Shown here one piece after another: positions 24,422-33,171 of a DNA stretch of 42,971 bases. A program made the translations under genes and the position numbers. Location of the stretch: NCBI GenBank assembly GCA_900314445.1, contig OMVA01000007.1, positions 1-42,971 on the forward strand. Direction: 5' to 3'. Source of the DNA: an uncultured Lachnospiraceae bacterium. GTDB taxonomy: Bacteria; Bacillota; Clostridia; Lachnospirales; Lachnospiraceae. A model generated the notes under the pieces. It did not search any database, was not told where the DNA came from, and saw only the letters and a program-made list of their open reading frames with translations. Positions within the stretch are counted from its first letter, which is position 1. Every line of letters starts with the position of its first letter.

Positions 24422-26839
24422 TTACGCATCAAACTTCATAGACTTTTCAATACCTTCCATAAGGAAAGCTACCAGGAAGTTAAATACATAGTAGAAAAGT
24501 CCGGCTACGAAAATTGGAAAAACGCTTGTCTGTTCTGCTGCTGTCTGACGAGCAATCAGGAACATTTCTGTATAAGAAATCGCAATGGCAAGGGATGTAT
24601 CCTTAACCAGTGTAATAACTTCGTTTGTTACAGGTGGCAGTGTACGCTTAACCATCTGTGGGAATATAATTCTCCAGAACTGCTGAGCCTTGCCATATCC
24701 CAGGATGGAAGCAGCTTCGCTCTGACCCTTAGGAATTCCTTCAATACCAGCACGGAAGATTTCAGCAAAGTATGCTGCATAGTTCAGGGAGAACCCAATG
24801 ATAACTGCAGGGAATCTGTAGGAATCAGGGATTGCCACACCAAATACATAGTATGGTCCGAAAAATACCACCAGAAGCTGAAGCATCAGAGGTGTTCCAC
24901 GCATGATGGAAATGTAAATTCTTGCCAGCCAACGGAAGAAGCCAAAACGACTTCTGCGAACAAATGTAAGAAGCAGGCCAAGTGGCAGAGCAAATAAAAG
25001 TGTGAATACGAAAATCATCAGAGATCTCAGCATACCCTTTGAGATTTCTCTGCAGATTTCCAGGAAGTTCATCTTTGTCTTCTTGGCAGCTGCTGGACTA
25101 TAAGTCCCATCAGAACTTGCCCCATCTGTTGCCGTGGCATTTGCATCATTTGTGCTTGCATCGATATTCCTTGCATCCTTTCCAAGGCATACTGCATCAG
25201 AAAGTCCCCATTCTTCTGCAATCTTTGCAAATGTGCCATCTTCAACCATTTCATTTAAAGTAACCTGTACCTGGTCACGAAGGCCTGTATTTCCCTTCTT
25301 AAAGCCGATACCATACTGTTCTGTAGATACCTGCTCATTCAACATTCTATAGCCATCACCACGACTCTGAATCTGGTATGCTGCAACACCCAGGTCCATG
25401 CAAACTGCATCCACAGAACCGGATTCCATATTCAGGAATGCTGTATTGTAATCTGGCTCCTGACGAAGTTCCTTGAATGATGCTGCCAGAGCGAGATTTT
25501 CTTCTGTTGCATCCTCCCCTGTAAAAGCAGCAAGAGCAGAGGAATCATTCTGTACAACTACTGTCTTACCTGCAAGATCTGATAATTTCTGAATATCAGA
25601 ATCTGCCTTAACAACAACTACCTGTGAATTATCTACATATGGATCTGACCATGTGTACTCATCTTCACGACCTGTAATTGTAAATCCATTCCAGATACAA
25701 TCAATGGTTCCAGAATTTAATTCCATATCCTTGGCATCCCAGTCAATAGGACGTGGCTGATAATTCCAGCCATTTCTCTTCGCTACTTCCTGCGCAAGAG
25801 AAAGGTCGAAACCAACATATTCCCCATTCTCATCCTTATATCCGTATGGAGGGAAAGAAGCATCGAATCCTACAATGAAGTTGTCTCCTTCATTCTTCGC
25901 CCCATTACCCGTGATATCGGAAGCTTTCGAAGCCGCATCTTCTGTTTGCTCAATCAGTGTATTAAGCGTATCATCTGCCGCATCCTGATTCTTACCAAGA
26001 CAAACCGCATCAGAAAGTCCCCATTTTTCTGCAATCTTATCGAAAGTGCCATCTTCCACCATGGCATCCAGAGCATCCTGCACCTGATCACGAAGAGCTG
26101 TATTTCCCTTCTTAAAACCAACTGCATACTGTTCCGTAGAAATCTGCTGATCCAGCATTCTATAGCCATCACCACGGCTCTGAATCTGATAAGCTGCTAC
26201 ACCAAGATCCATGCAAACCGCATCTACAGAACCAGATTCCATATTCAGGAATGCTGTATTATAGTCAGGTTCCTGACGAAGTTCCTTAAAGGACTCCGCA
26301 AGTGCCTTGTTCTCCTCTGTTGCATCCTCACTTGTAAAAGCTGCAAGAGCAGAAGAATCCGTCTGTACCACTACTGTCTTATCCGCTAAGTCATCCAGCT
26401 CCTGAATATCGGAATCTGCCTTTACCACAACCACCTGAGAATTGTCTACATATGGATCTGACCATGTATATTCATCCTCTCGGCCTGTAATGGTAAAACC
26501 ATTCCAGATACAATCGATGGTGCCGGAATTTAATTCCATATCCTTGGCATCCCAGTCAATGGGACGAGCCTGATACTCCCAGCCGTTACGCTTACAAACT
26601 TCCTGAGCAAGATCCAGGTCAAAACCCACATACTCGCCATCCTCATTCTTATAACCATAAGGAGGGAAGGAGGCATCAAAACCAACAATAAACTTGTCGC
26701 CCTCTGCCTTGGCTCCCGCCCCATCTTCTTTTGCTGCATTGGCCTTAGTCAGTTCCAGCGAGAAGAACATGGCAAGCATCAAAAATGCCGCTGCCAGACG
26801 GAAAAGCACAACTCTGTTCGAATTCCTTTTCTGCTTCAT
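24422..26839 (-). CDS. Amino-acid ABC transporter: two tandem substrate-binding domains fused to the permease
   Basis: The 805-residue protein starts with a signal-type hydrophobic segment (about residues 10-32). Two type-3 solute-binding domains follow, about residues 47-283 and 318-554, joined by Ala/Asp-rich linkers, and then a HisM-type permease domain (about 590-805) with the [20 protein letters not shown] coupling loop. By hand count the two binding domains differ at about 26 of 237 positions. Both keep [11 protein letters not shown], GFDLxLAQEV and EYTWSDPY, so both should bind ligand. Fusing the receptor to the permease is known in Firmicutes; two copies per chain would give four per homodimer. 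The start follows AAAGGGGAAAG. The substrate is unknown; nearby sulfur genes make cystine one candidate (weak inference). Confidence 0.93.
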   Translation of the reverse strand: MKQKRNSNRVVLFRLAAAFLMLAMFFSLELTKANAAKEDGAGAKAEGDKFIVGFDASFPPYGYKNEDGEYVGFDLDLAQEVCKRNGWEYQARPIDWDAKDMELNSGTIDCIWNGFTITGREDEYTWSDPYVDNSQVVVVKADSDIQELDDLADKTVVVQTDSSALAAFTSEDATEENKALAESFKELRQEPDYNTAFLNMESGSVDAVCMDLGVAAYQIQSRGDGYRMLDQQISTEQYAVGFKKGNTALRDQVQDALDAMVEDGTFDKIAEKWGLSDAVCLGKNQDAADDTLNTLIEQTEDAASKASDITGNGAKNEGDNFIVGFDASFPPYGYKDENGEYVGFDLSLAQEVAKRNGWNYQPRPIDWDAKDMELNSGTIDCIWNGFTITGREDEYTWSDPYVDNSQVVVVKADSDIQKLSDLAGKTVVVQNDSSALAAFTGEDATEENLALAASFKELRQEPDYNTAFLNMESGSVDAVCMDLGVAAYQIQSRGDGYRMLNEQVSTEQYGIGFKKGNTGLRDQVQVTLNEMVEDGTFAKIAEEWGLSDAVCLGKDARNIDASTNDANATATDGASSDGTYSPAAAKKTKMNFLEICREISKGMLRSLMIFVFTLLFALPLGLLLTFVRRSRFGFFRWLARIYISIMRGTPLMLQLLVVFFGPYYVFGVAIPDSYRFPAVIIGFSLNYAAYFAEIFRAGIEGIPKGQSEAASILGYGKAQQFWRIIFPQMVKRTLPPVTNEVITLVKDTSLAIAISYTEMFLIARQTAAEQTSVFPIFVAGLFYYVFNFLVAFLMEGIEKSMKFDA
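25178..25888 (-). repeat. Direct repeat, copy 2 (second binding domain)
   Basis: This copy corresponds to the stretch at 25991-26701, offset by 813 bases. It encodes the second solute-binding domain, about 89 percent identical to the first at protein level by hand count. Confidence 0.85.
25991..26701 (-). repeat. Direct repeat, copy 1 (first binding domain)
   Basis: This is the first copy of the in-gene duplication. The copies keep the same frame, and the differences are mostly conservative or on surface-type residues, so both copies appear to be under selection. Confidence 0.85.
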
Positions 26840-26883
26840 TTTTCTTTCCCCTTTTGAAAATTTATATGTTTTCTGATATCCCT

Positions 26884-26901
26884 CATGCAAATGAACTTGC
26901 C
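26884..26901. repeat. GCAAATG repeat, half form
   Basis: CATGCAAATGAACTTGCC lies about 45 bases before the start of the fused transporter gene. It closely matches the copy inside the rsuA-like gene at 9566-9581, and no complementary right half is present. Confidence 0.5.
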
Positions 26902-26955
26902 AGGGTTATCTAACTACATCACTGTACACTATTAAAGTATCCTATGGCAAGAATA

Positions 26956-26980
26956 AAGCACGGAGTATTACTCCGTGCTT
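26956..26980 (-). terminator. Terminator of the suf operon, overlapping the sufU stop
   Basis: AAGCACGGAGTA and its exact complement form a hairpin that includes the sufU stop codon, followed on the minus strand by TATTCTT. Confidence 0.8.
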
Positions 26981-27432
26981 ACATCCTTACCATCATTATC
27001 CTTATCCAGGATTTCTTCTAATGTATGCCAAGAAAGAACTGCGCATTTAACACGGGATGGCATATGAGATACATCCTGCAGTGCTCCTGCTTCTTCCAGT
27101 TCTTCTAATTCTTCTTCAGAAAGTTCCTTACGATCCTTGATCATCTTCAGGAATAAATCCTTTAAGGCCAGGGCATCTTCTACCTTCTTGCCAATGATCA
27201 GATCCAGCATCATATCTGCGCTGGCACGAGAAATGGCACAGCCATCTCCGATATAAGAACCATCTTCCACCACACCATCTTCGCTAATCTTTAACTGCAG
27301 TGTAATATCATCACCACAAGTTGGATTTACACCACGAAGAGCGTTGGTTGGGTCAATCATCTTAAACTTATGTGCTGGATAATTTGCATGCTCCAGAACA
27401 ACTTCATTATAAAATGTACGATTATCACTCAT
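26968..27432 (-). CDS. sufU: Fe-S cluster assembly scaffold / sulfur-transfer protein SufU
   Basis: SufU takes the persulfide from SufS and passes sulfur to SufBCD in Gram-positive bacteria. The zinc or cluster ligands are Cys39 and Asp41 (NPTCGDD), Cys65 (GDGCAIS) and Cys130 (RVKCAVLSWHTL). The 18-20-residue insertion before the last cysteine, which separates SufU from IscU, is present (KELSEEELEELEEAGA). The protein has 154 residues. Its start overlaps the end of sufS by 8 bases, implying coupled translation. It is the last gene of the operon. Confidence 0.95.
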   Translation of the reverse strand: MSDNRTFYNEVVLEHANYPAHKFKMIDPTNALRGVNPTCGDDITLQLKISEDGVVEDGSYIGDGCAISRASADMMLDLIIGKKVEDALALKDLFLKMIKDRKELSEEELEELEEAGALQDVSHMPSRVKCAVLSWHTLEEILDKDNDGKDVSTE

Positions 27433-28645
27433 GGAATCCCATTAACCTCCTGATTAATGCTACGCTATCTAAGAAGCGCTCTACTTCTTCCTCTGTATTA
27501 TAAAACATCAAGGATGCTCTTGTCGTGGATGGAATTCCCAAATGCTGATGCAGAGGTTCTGCACAGTGGTGTCCGGCACGAACCGCCACATCATCATGAG
27601 CAATAATATCTGCAATATCATGAGGATGTACACCATCTACTGTAAATGTGATGATACCATGATGCTCTGCAGCTGTATCGCCGCCAAGTACATTTACATG
27701 AGGGATTTTCTTCATACCTTCCAGAGCCATCTCTGTCAAAGTCAGTTCTCTTGCTTCAATATCATCCAGGCCGATTGATTCAATATAATCAATGGCTGCA
27801 GCAAGTCCAACTGCGCCAGCTGCATTTACGGTACCTGCCTCAAACTTATGAGGAAGTGGTGCGTAAGTGATTTCTTCCAGGGAAACGGTATCAATCATTT
27901 CACCACCAGACATGTAAACTGGCATCTTTTCCAGGATTTCCTTCTTACCATAGAGAACACCAATTCCCATTGGCGATAAAAGCTTATGGCCTGAGAAAGC
28001 AATAAAGTCCACATCCAGATCCTGTACATCTGTCTTTGAGTGAGGAACAGACTGGGCACCATCTGCCACAAATACAGCTCCAACCGAATGTGCTTCTGCC
28101 GCAAATGCTTTCACATCATTTACATGGCCAAATACATTTGACATGGCTGTCATGGCAACAATCTTTGTCTTTGGTGTCAGTAAGGATTTGAATTCTTCTA
28201 AAGAAAACTCACCCTTAATATTTGTAGAGAGATACTTTACAGTAGCTCCCTTCTTTTCTGCATTTAATCTCCAAGGAAGCATATTGGAGTGATGTTCAGC
28301 CACAGTTGTAATCACTTCATCCCCTGGCTCTAAAAGCAGTTCACTGAGAGATGTAGCTGCCAGATTCAGGGACTCGGATGCATTTCTGGTAAATATAATT
28401 TCTGTATCAGAAGCAGCATTGATGAATTTTGCTACCTTGCGGCGCGCTTCTTCATAACGCTCTGTTGCATCCATGGATAAATCATAAAGTCCACGGAATG
28501 GATTGGCATTGTGGTAGTATTCATAATCTGCCACTGCCTCCACCACCTGACGAGGTCTCTGTGTTGTGGCTGAATTGTCTAAATATGCAAGTTTTGTTTT
28601 GTCAAAGAAAGGAAAGTCCCTTCTGATTTCTTCAACCTTTATCAT
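27425..28645 (-). CDS. sufS: Cysteine desulfurase SufS
   Basis: SufS removes sulfur from cysteine using PLP and holds it as a persulfide. The PLP lysine is Lys221 in FSGHKLLSPMG, and the persulfide cysteine is Cys361 in RAGHHCAEPLH. Other group II features are LDNSATTQRP at the N-terminus and EHHSNMLPW. The 406-residue length is typical. It lies 20 bases after sufD. It works with SufU; no sufE is present. Confidence 0.96.
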   Translation of the reverse strand: MIKVEEIRRDFPFFDKTKLAYLDNSATTQRPRQVVEAVADYEYYHNANPFRGLYDLSMDATERYEEARRKVAKFINAASDTEIIFTRNASESLNLAATSLSELLLEPGDEVITTVAEHHSNMLPWRLNAEKKGATVKYLSTNIKGEFSLEEFKSLLTPKTKIVAMTAMSNVFGHVNDVKAFAAEAHSVGAVFVADGAQSVPHSKTDVQDLDVDFIAFSGHKLLSPMGIGVLYGKKEILEKMPVYMSGGEMIDTVSLEEITYAPLPHKFEAGTVNAAGAVGLAAAIDYIESIGLDDIEARELTLTEMALEGMKKIPHVNVLGGDTAAEHHGIITFTVDGVHPHDIADIIAHDDVAVRAGHHCAEPLHQHLGIPSTTRASLMFYNTEEEVERFLDSVALIRRLMGFHE

Positions 28646-28665
28646 ATCTTGTCCTTTTTCTATTC

Positions 28666-29754
28666 CTAAAACTCTTCTGGATGAAGTTTCTGCATCAGTT
28701 CTGTGCGAACTGCTTCATCTGGAATACGACCAACCACTGCATCAATTCTTGACTTAGCCATCAGTTCCTGTACATCTTCTTCTGAGATGCCACGTGACTC
28801 AAAGTAGAAAAGTTCTTCATCAGAAATCTTACCAATAGAGGCACCATGTGTACCCTCTACATCTTCTTCTGCACAGAGAATCAGTGGTACTGACTTATTG
28901 ACAATACCAGGATTCATAAGAAGAACATCTTCTCTTTCATCACCAGTTGATGCCTTACATCCACGGATGAAATCGATGGTGTCACGGAAAGTCTTTGTAG
29001 CCTGATCACGAAGAACGCCGTTTGCAGCAATCTTTGTGTCTGTGTACTTACCACGATGACGGATAACATAATTGATATCCAAGTTCTCCTGATTCTTAAC
29101 TACATATCCCGTATCAATCTGAACAGTGGCCTTATCTCCATCAAGTCCCAGAGCTGTACCTGTCAGTACATTACCACCATTTAAAAGTACCTGAATCACC
29201 TTAACGTTTGCAGACTTTGCTGCGCTTCCGCCAATGTTATCAACAAAAGTTACATCTCCTGGCATATCAATCACATCTACCAGAACAACTTCTGCTTCTT
29301 CATCCGCAATAATTCTTGTGTCGTAGGATACGAACTTACGAGCCTTTGGATTTGCTCCCTCTTCTCCTGCAAGGTCAAAGTCCTTGGCTGTGAAGAAATG
29401 GGCGATTGTAAGACTTGCGCCCTTACCGACTCGATAGACTGCACGACCTGCCTCAGCATTGGCATTGAAGGCAATCTTCTTATTAACTGCCTGGCTTGCA
29501 AGCACCTTATCAGCAATCTTTACTTCTTCTGCAGAAAGACCTGTCTCTGCAAGATATTTATCAAATGCTGGGCCTGCAGAAGTTTCCACTGCTGGGACGT
29601 CAGCAGCTGCAACCTTTGCAGTTTCAGCTTCAGCAGGAAGAACTTCCTGCACTTCTACTTCCGAAAGGCCGGCTGGTACAGTTACATTGGTATCATTGCA
29701 ATGCAGCCAGTTCCAGGTTGGCGTTGGAAGTGGATTTAATCTTAATGTATTCAT
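28666..29754 (-). CDS. sufD: Fe-S cluster assembly protein SufD
   Basis: SufD is the SufB paralogue in the SufBC2D scaffold complex. The 362-residue protein has an Ala/Val-rich N-terminal region with little conservation, then the right-handed beta-helix region (about residues 120-290), ending in the SufBD core with EDVEGTHGASIGKISDEELFYFESRGI. The start MNTLRLNPLP was chosen because AGGGGA precedes it; an ATG overlapping the sufB stop is six codons upstream and contains that site. Confidence 0.93.
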   Translation of the reverse strand: MNTLRLNPLPTPTWNWLHCNDTNVTVPAGLSEVEVQEVLPAEAETAKVAAADVPAVETSAGPAFDKYLAETGLSAEEVKIADKVLASQAVNKKIAFNANAEAGRAVYRVGKGASLTIAHFFTAKDFDLAGEEGANPKARKFVSYDTRIIADEEAEVVLVDVIDMPGDVTFVDNIGGSAAKSANVKVIQVLLNGGNVLTGTALGLDGDKATVQIDTGYVVKNQENLDINYVIRHRGKYTDTKIAANGVLRDQATKTFRDTIDFIRGCKASTGDEREDVLLMNPGIVNKSVPLILCAEEDVEGTHGASIGKISDEELFYFESRGISEEDVQELMAKSRIDAVVGRIPDEAVRTELMQKLHPEEF

Positions 29755-29771
29755 TATCTCTTCCCCTTTCA

Positions 29772-31181
29772 TCAGCCATTGCCCTTCATTTCAAGTCTAA
29801 TTAAGTTATTCATTTCTACTGCGTATTCCAGAGGAAGTTCCTTGGATACATTGTCAGCGAAACCACTAACAATCATAGTACGAGCGTCTTCTTCAGAAAT
29901 ACCACGGCTCATCAGGTAGAAAATAGCTTCATCACTGATACGGCCGATCTTTGCTTCATGTCCGATATCTGCATCATCTGTACGAACATCCATTGCAGGA
30001 ATGGTATCAGAACGTGAAATCTCATCCAGCATAAGGGATGAGCAGTCAACAACAGCCTTCGCACCCTTGGCTTCTGTTCCAACTACAACAGCAGAACGGA
30101 AAGTACCAACACCGCCAGACTTGGAAATTGACTTTGTATTTACAGATGAAGATGTGTACTTACCCTGGTGCACAACCTTCATACCTGTATCCAGATCCTG
30201 TCCTTCACCGGCAAATGTGATGCCCGTGAATTCCATAGATGCATGATCACCCTTGAGAATTGTCATAGGGTAAAGATAAGAAACGTGAGAACCGAAGGAA
30301 CCAGAAACCCATTCCATCTTTCCACCTTCTTCAACCGTGGCACGCTTTGTGTTCAGGTTGTACATATTCTTTGACCAGTTCTCAATTGTTGAATAACGAA
30401 GTTTTGCATTCTTACCTACGTAAAGTTCTACGCAACCTGCATGCAGGTTGGCAACATTGTACTTCGGTGCAGAACATCCCTCGATAAAGTGCAGGTTAGC
30501 ACCTTCATCAACGATGATCAGTGTATGCTCGAACTGACCTGCGCCAGGAGCATTTAAACGGAAATATGACTGCAGAGGAATTTCAACAGTAACACCTGGT
30601 GGTACATAAACGAATGAGCCACCTGACCAAACTGCTCCATGCAGAGCAGCAAACTTGTGGTCGCCTGGCGTTACCAGATGCATGAAATGTTCCTTAATCA
30701 TGTCAGCATATGGTCCGTGCATAGCGGACTCAAGGTCAGTATAAACAACACCCTGATCAGCTACTTCTTTCTTTACATTGTGATAAACAAGCTCAGAGTC
30801 ATACTGAGCACCAACACCTGCCAGAGACTCACGCTCTGCCTGTGGAATACCCAGCTTTTCAAAAGTTTCCTTAATATCATCGGGAACTTCTGACCACTTT
30901 GCACTCATTTCTGTCTTAGGACGAACGTAAGTAACAATATCGTTCATGTTCAGTCCGTCGATGGATGGTCCCCAGTTAGGAACCTGCATTTTATTATATA
31001 TTTCAAGAGATTTCAGTCTGAAATCATGCATCCACTGAGGATCATTCTTTTCCTTGGAAATCTTTTCAACGATTTCTGATGTCAGACCTTCCTGCACCTT
31101 ATAGAAATCCGATTCCTTTTCCTCATAGCGGAAGTCATACAGGCTGTGATCTACTTCATTTACCTGGTTCTTTTCTTCCAT
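29772..31181 (-). CDS. sufB: Fe-S cluster assembly protein SufB
   Basis: SufB is the main scaffold on which the cluster is built. The 469-residue protein has VPNWGPSIDGLN, GDHKFAALHGAVWSGGSF, the FEHTLIIVDEGANLHFIEGC beta-helix stretch, and the C-terminal ADIGHEAKIGRISDEAIFYLMSRG motif. It lies second in the operon, 82 bases after sufC, with a palindromic repeat in that gap. That spacing is wide for this operon and could affect the sufC to sufB expression ratio. Confidence 0.96.
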   Translation of the reverse strand: MEEKNQVNEVDHSLYDFRYEEKESDFYKVQEGLTSEIVEKISKEKNDPQWMHDFRLKSLEIYNKMQVPNWGPSIDGLNMNDIVTYVRPKTEMSAKWSEVPDDIKETFEKLGIPQAERESLAGVGAQYDSELVYHNVKKEVADQGVVYTDLESAMHGPYADMIKEHFMHLVTPGDHKFAALHGAVWSGGSFVYVPPGVTVEIPLQSYFRLNAPGAGQFEHTLIIVDEGANLHFIEGCSAPKYNVANLHAGCVELYVGKNAKLRYSTIENWSKNMYNLNTKRATVEEGGKMEWVSGSFGSHVSYLYPMTILKGDHASMEFTGITFAGEGQDLDTGMKVVHQGKYTSSSVNTKSISKSGGVGTFRSAVVVGTEAKGAKAVVDCSSLMLDEISRSDTIPAMDVRTDDADIGHEAKIGRISDEAIFYLMSRGISEEDARTMIVSGFADNVSKELPLEYAVEMNNLIRLEMKGNG

Positions 31182-31211
31182 GGTTACTTCCTTCCTGTCT
31201 CAAATACTATT

Positions 31212-31251
31212 CATGCAAATGTTCGGCGCTACACTTGCGCAGTTCATTTGC
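31212..31251. repeat. GCAAATG palindromic repeat between sufC and sufB
   Basis: GCAAATG and CATTTGC form the outer arms, and GCGC/GCGC pair inside them, with 4-base mismatched steps between. The right half is an exact copy of the core GCAAATGAACTGCGC on the minus strand (31237-31251). Confidence 0.7.
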
Positions 31252-31263
31252 CCGGCTATTTCC

Positions 31264-32007
31264 TTATTTATTCAGGTACTTCTCAAAACCGTGGTCGTTG
31301 ATTTCATCTACGAGGCTTGCGTCGCCAGTTGCAACGATCTTACCGTCTACTAAGATGTGTGTGTAATCAACATGCAGAGACTCAAGGATTCTTGTGGAAT
31401 GAGTGATGATGATCAGGGCGCCATCTGTATTCTGCTGGAATTCCTGTACACCATCAGATACTGTACGAACTGCATCTACATCAAGACCAGAGTCTGTTTC
31501 ATCCAAGATAGCAAGACGAGGCTTCAGCATAAGCATCTGAAGAATCTCAGCCTTCTTCTTTTCACCACCAGAGAAACCTACGTTCAGGTCACGGTCTGCA
31601 TAGGATGGATCCATATTCAGAACCTTCATTTCCTTTTCCAGAGACTTTCTAAAGTCCCAAAGACGTACACGCTTTTCAGACTTTGCATCAACTGCGTTAC
31701 GGATGAAGTTTGAAAGAGAAATACCAGGAACCTCAATTGGGTTCTGGAAGGAAAGGAAGATACCATCCTTTGCTCTCTCACTTGGATTCTCTTCTGTAAT
31801 ATCCTTATCACCAAAAAGAATCTTACCTTCAGTTACTTTATAATTTGGATTTCCCATAAGTGCATAGCCCATTGTGGACTTACCAGCACCGTTAGGTCCC
31901 ATGATGACATGTGTCTCACCAGGGCCAACTTTCAGGTCAAGACCATGAAGAATTTCCTTGTCGGACACATTTACTTTTAATCCTTCTACACTAAGTAAAT
32001 CAGACAT
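31264..32007 (-). CDS. sufC: Fe-S assembly ATPase SufC
   Basis: SufC is the ABC-type ATPase of the SufBC2D complex. It has Walker A GPNGAGKST, the Q-loop FLSFQNPIEVPGIS, signature VGFSGGEKKKAEILQM and Walker B LAILDETDSGLDVDA, all diagnostic of SufC. The length is 247 residues. It is the first gene of sufCBDSU and follows AGGAGG. A long inverted repeat lies just upstream. I did not find a convincing -35/-10 pair or a clear IscR/SufR-type gene in the window. Confidence 0.97.
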   Translation of the reverse strand: MSDLLSVEGLKVNVSDKEILHGLDLKVGPGETHVIMGPNGAGKSTMGYALMGNPNYKVTEGKILFGDKDITEENPSERAKDGIFLSFQNPIEVPGISLSNFIRNAVDAKSEKRVRLWDFRKSLEKEMKVLNMDPSYADRDLNVGFSGGEKKKAEILQMLMLKPRLAILDETDSGLDVDAVRTVSDGVQEFQQNTDGALIIITHSTRILESLHVDYTHILVDGKIVATGDASLVDEINDHGFEKYLNK

Positions 32008-32040
32008 ATCTGCCTCCTAAATCTTTTTGTGATGCTTTCA

Positions 32041-32090
32041 CGAGTAAGAAATACTTCCAAATTTTCTCTTTTGAAAACATTTCCTACTCG
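32041..32090. promoter_or_regulatory. Long inverted repeat upstream of sufC
   Basis: CGAGTAAGAAAT pairs with ATTTCCTACTCG with one mismatch. The 26-base centre has its own TTTTC/GAAAA pairing. It ends about 34 bases before the sufC start and could be a repressor site or a leader hairpin. It lacks a T run, so it is not an ordinary terminator. Confidence 0.45.
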
Positions 32091-32133
32091 CAAAATCTGT
32101 CACCTATTTTTCCACGTAGTAGTATACAAAAAA

Positions 32134-32164
32134 GTGCCACATTTGCTCGTAACATATGTGACAC
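32134..32164 (-). terminator. Terminator between the amidohydrolase and sufC
   Basis: GTGCCACAT pairs with ATGTGACAC with one mismatch. On the minus strand it is followed by TTTTTTG, and on the plus strand by CTATCTTTTTTT, so it could work both ways. Confidence 0.75.
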
Positions 32165-32210
32165 CTATCTTTTTTTATTATATAAGTAGGAATTTCGATA
32201 CTTTCCTCTT

Positions 32211-32250
32211 CCAAATGGTATGTGCTTTGCCCCTGCAAAGTCCATTTGCC
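32211..32250. repeat. GCAAATG-family repeat after the amidohydrolase gene
   Basis: CCAAATGG and CCATTTGC form the outer arms and CTTTGC/GCAAAG an inner stem. Its minus-strand reading GCAAATGGACTTTGC matches the copy at 39271. Confidence 0.55.
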
Positions 32251-32255
32251 AGGCT

Positions 32256-33098
32256 TTAGAGAGCCAGAAGTTTCTTTGCAGTGCCAGAGAAAATCTGCTC
32301 CTTCTCCGCATCTGTCAGTTGCATATTCTGGATCAGTTCCACATATTCCTTCTGGTCCGCCCAGGGACTATCTGTGGCAAAACAAATACGGTCCGCCCCA
32401 AAAGTGTGAACCATCTTTTCGAAGGTCCCATTTGCCATCATATGGTAAGGCTTGTGGCCCTCTTCTTTGATCCATGGAATCTGTCCAATGGAAAAGGCAG
32501 TATCCAGATATACCGGATATTCAGGAAGTCTTTCATTCACCTCTTCCCAGTTCATCCAGCCACCCATATGAGCAAGAATCAGGCGACTAGGTGCCACCTC
32601 TTTCATCACTTCAATAATCATATCAATGGTGCACTGAATTGGTGGATAAAGTCCAATGTCCATACCTGCATGGGTCACCACCACCAGCCCCTCTTCCTCT
32701 GCATAGGAAATGATGTTTTTAATGCGGATATCGTTAAATGGAATACCCATATAATCCGGGTGAAGCTTAAGCCCCTTCAGACCCAGTTCCTTGCATTCAT
32801 GAACAAGTTCCTTCAGGTTGCTGGCTTCTGGATGAATACCTCCAAAGGAGAAAATGCCTGTTTCCTCTGTGGTCTCATTTACCTTTGCCGCATTCTGATT
32901 AATTTTAGAGTTGGATGCTGGGTTGGTAATTACCGGCAGTACGATGGATAAATCCACTCCTGCCTCCTTCATGCTCTGACTTAATCCTGCATTGGTTCCA
33001 TCTGTGAATCCATCTGAGTTACTACGTGCTTTTAAAGATGGTACTGCCACTGCTGCAACTCGGTCTGGCCATGTGTGGGTATGAAAATCGATCTTCAT
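32256..33098 (-). CDS. Amidohydrolase-family metal hydrolase (ACMSD-like)
   Basis: The 280-residue protein is a TIM-barrel amidohydrolase of the amidohydrolase-2 group. The metal-binding HxH is FHTHTWPD at the N-terminus. GLKGLKLHPDYMG, VVVTHAGMD, LILAHMGG and the late FATDSPWADQKEYVE provide the other metal and active-site residues. Family members decarboxylate or hydrolyse aromatic or small carboxylates; the substrate here is unknown. It lies between the suf operon and the SbcC-like gene with terminators on both sides, so it is a single-gene unit. GAGAGGA precedes the start. Confidence 0.85.
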   Translation of the reverse strand: MKIDFHTHTWPDRVAAVAVPSLKARSNSDGFTDGTNAGLSQSMKEAGVDLSIVLPVITNPASNSKINQNAAKVNETTEETGIFSFGGIHPEASNLKELVHECKELGLKGLKLHPDYMGIPFNDIRIKNIISYAEEEGLVVVTHAGMDIGLYPPIQCTIDMIIEVMKEVAPSRLILAHMGGWMNWEEVNERLPEYPVYLDTAFSIGQIPWIKEEGHKPYHMMANGTFEKMVHTFGADRICFATDSPWADQKEYVELIQNMQLTDAEKEQIFSGTAKKLLAL

Positions 33099-33141
33099 AA
33101 GGTCCTCTCATTCTGTAATTATAATTGTTCTCAAAAAAAGA

Positions 33142-33161
33142 GGATTGCTTTCCAGCAATCC
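33142..33161 (-). terminator. Terminator after the SbcC-like gene
   Basis: GGATTGCT pairs with AGCAATCC around TTCC, followed on the minus strand by a run of seven T's after TC. Confidence 0.85.
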
Positions 33162-33171
33162 CCTTTGTCTT

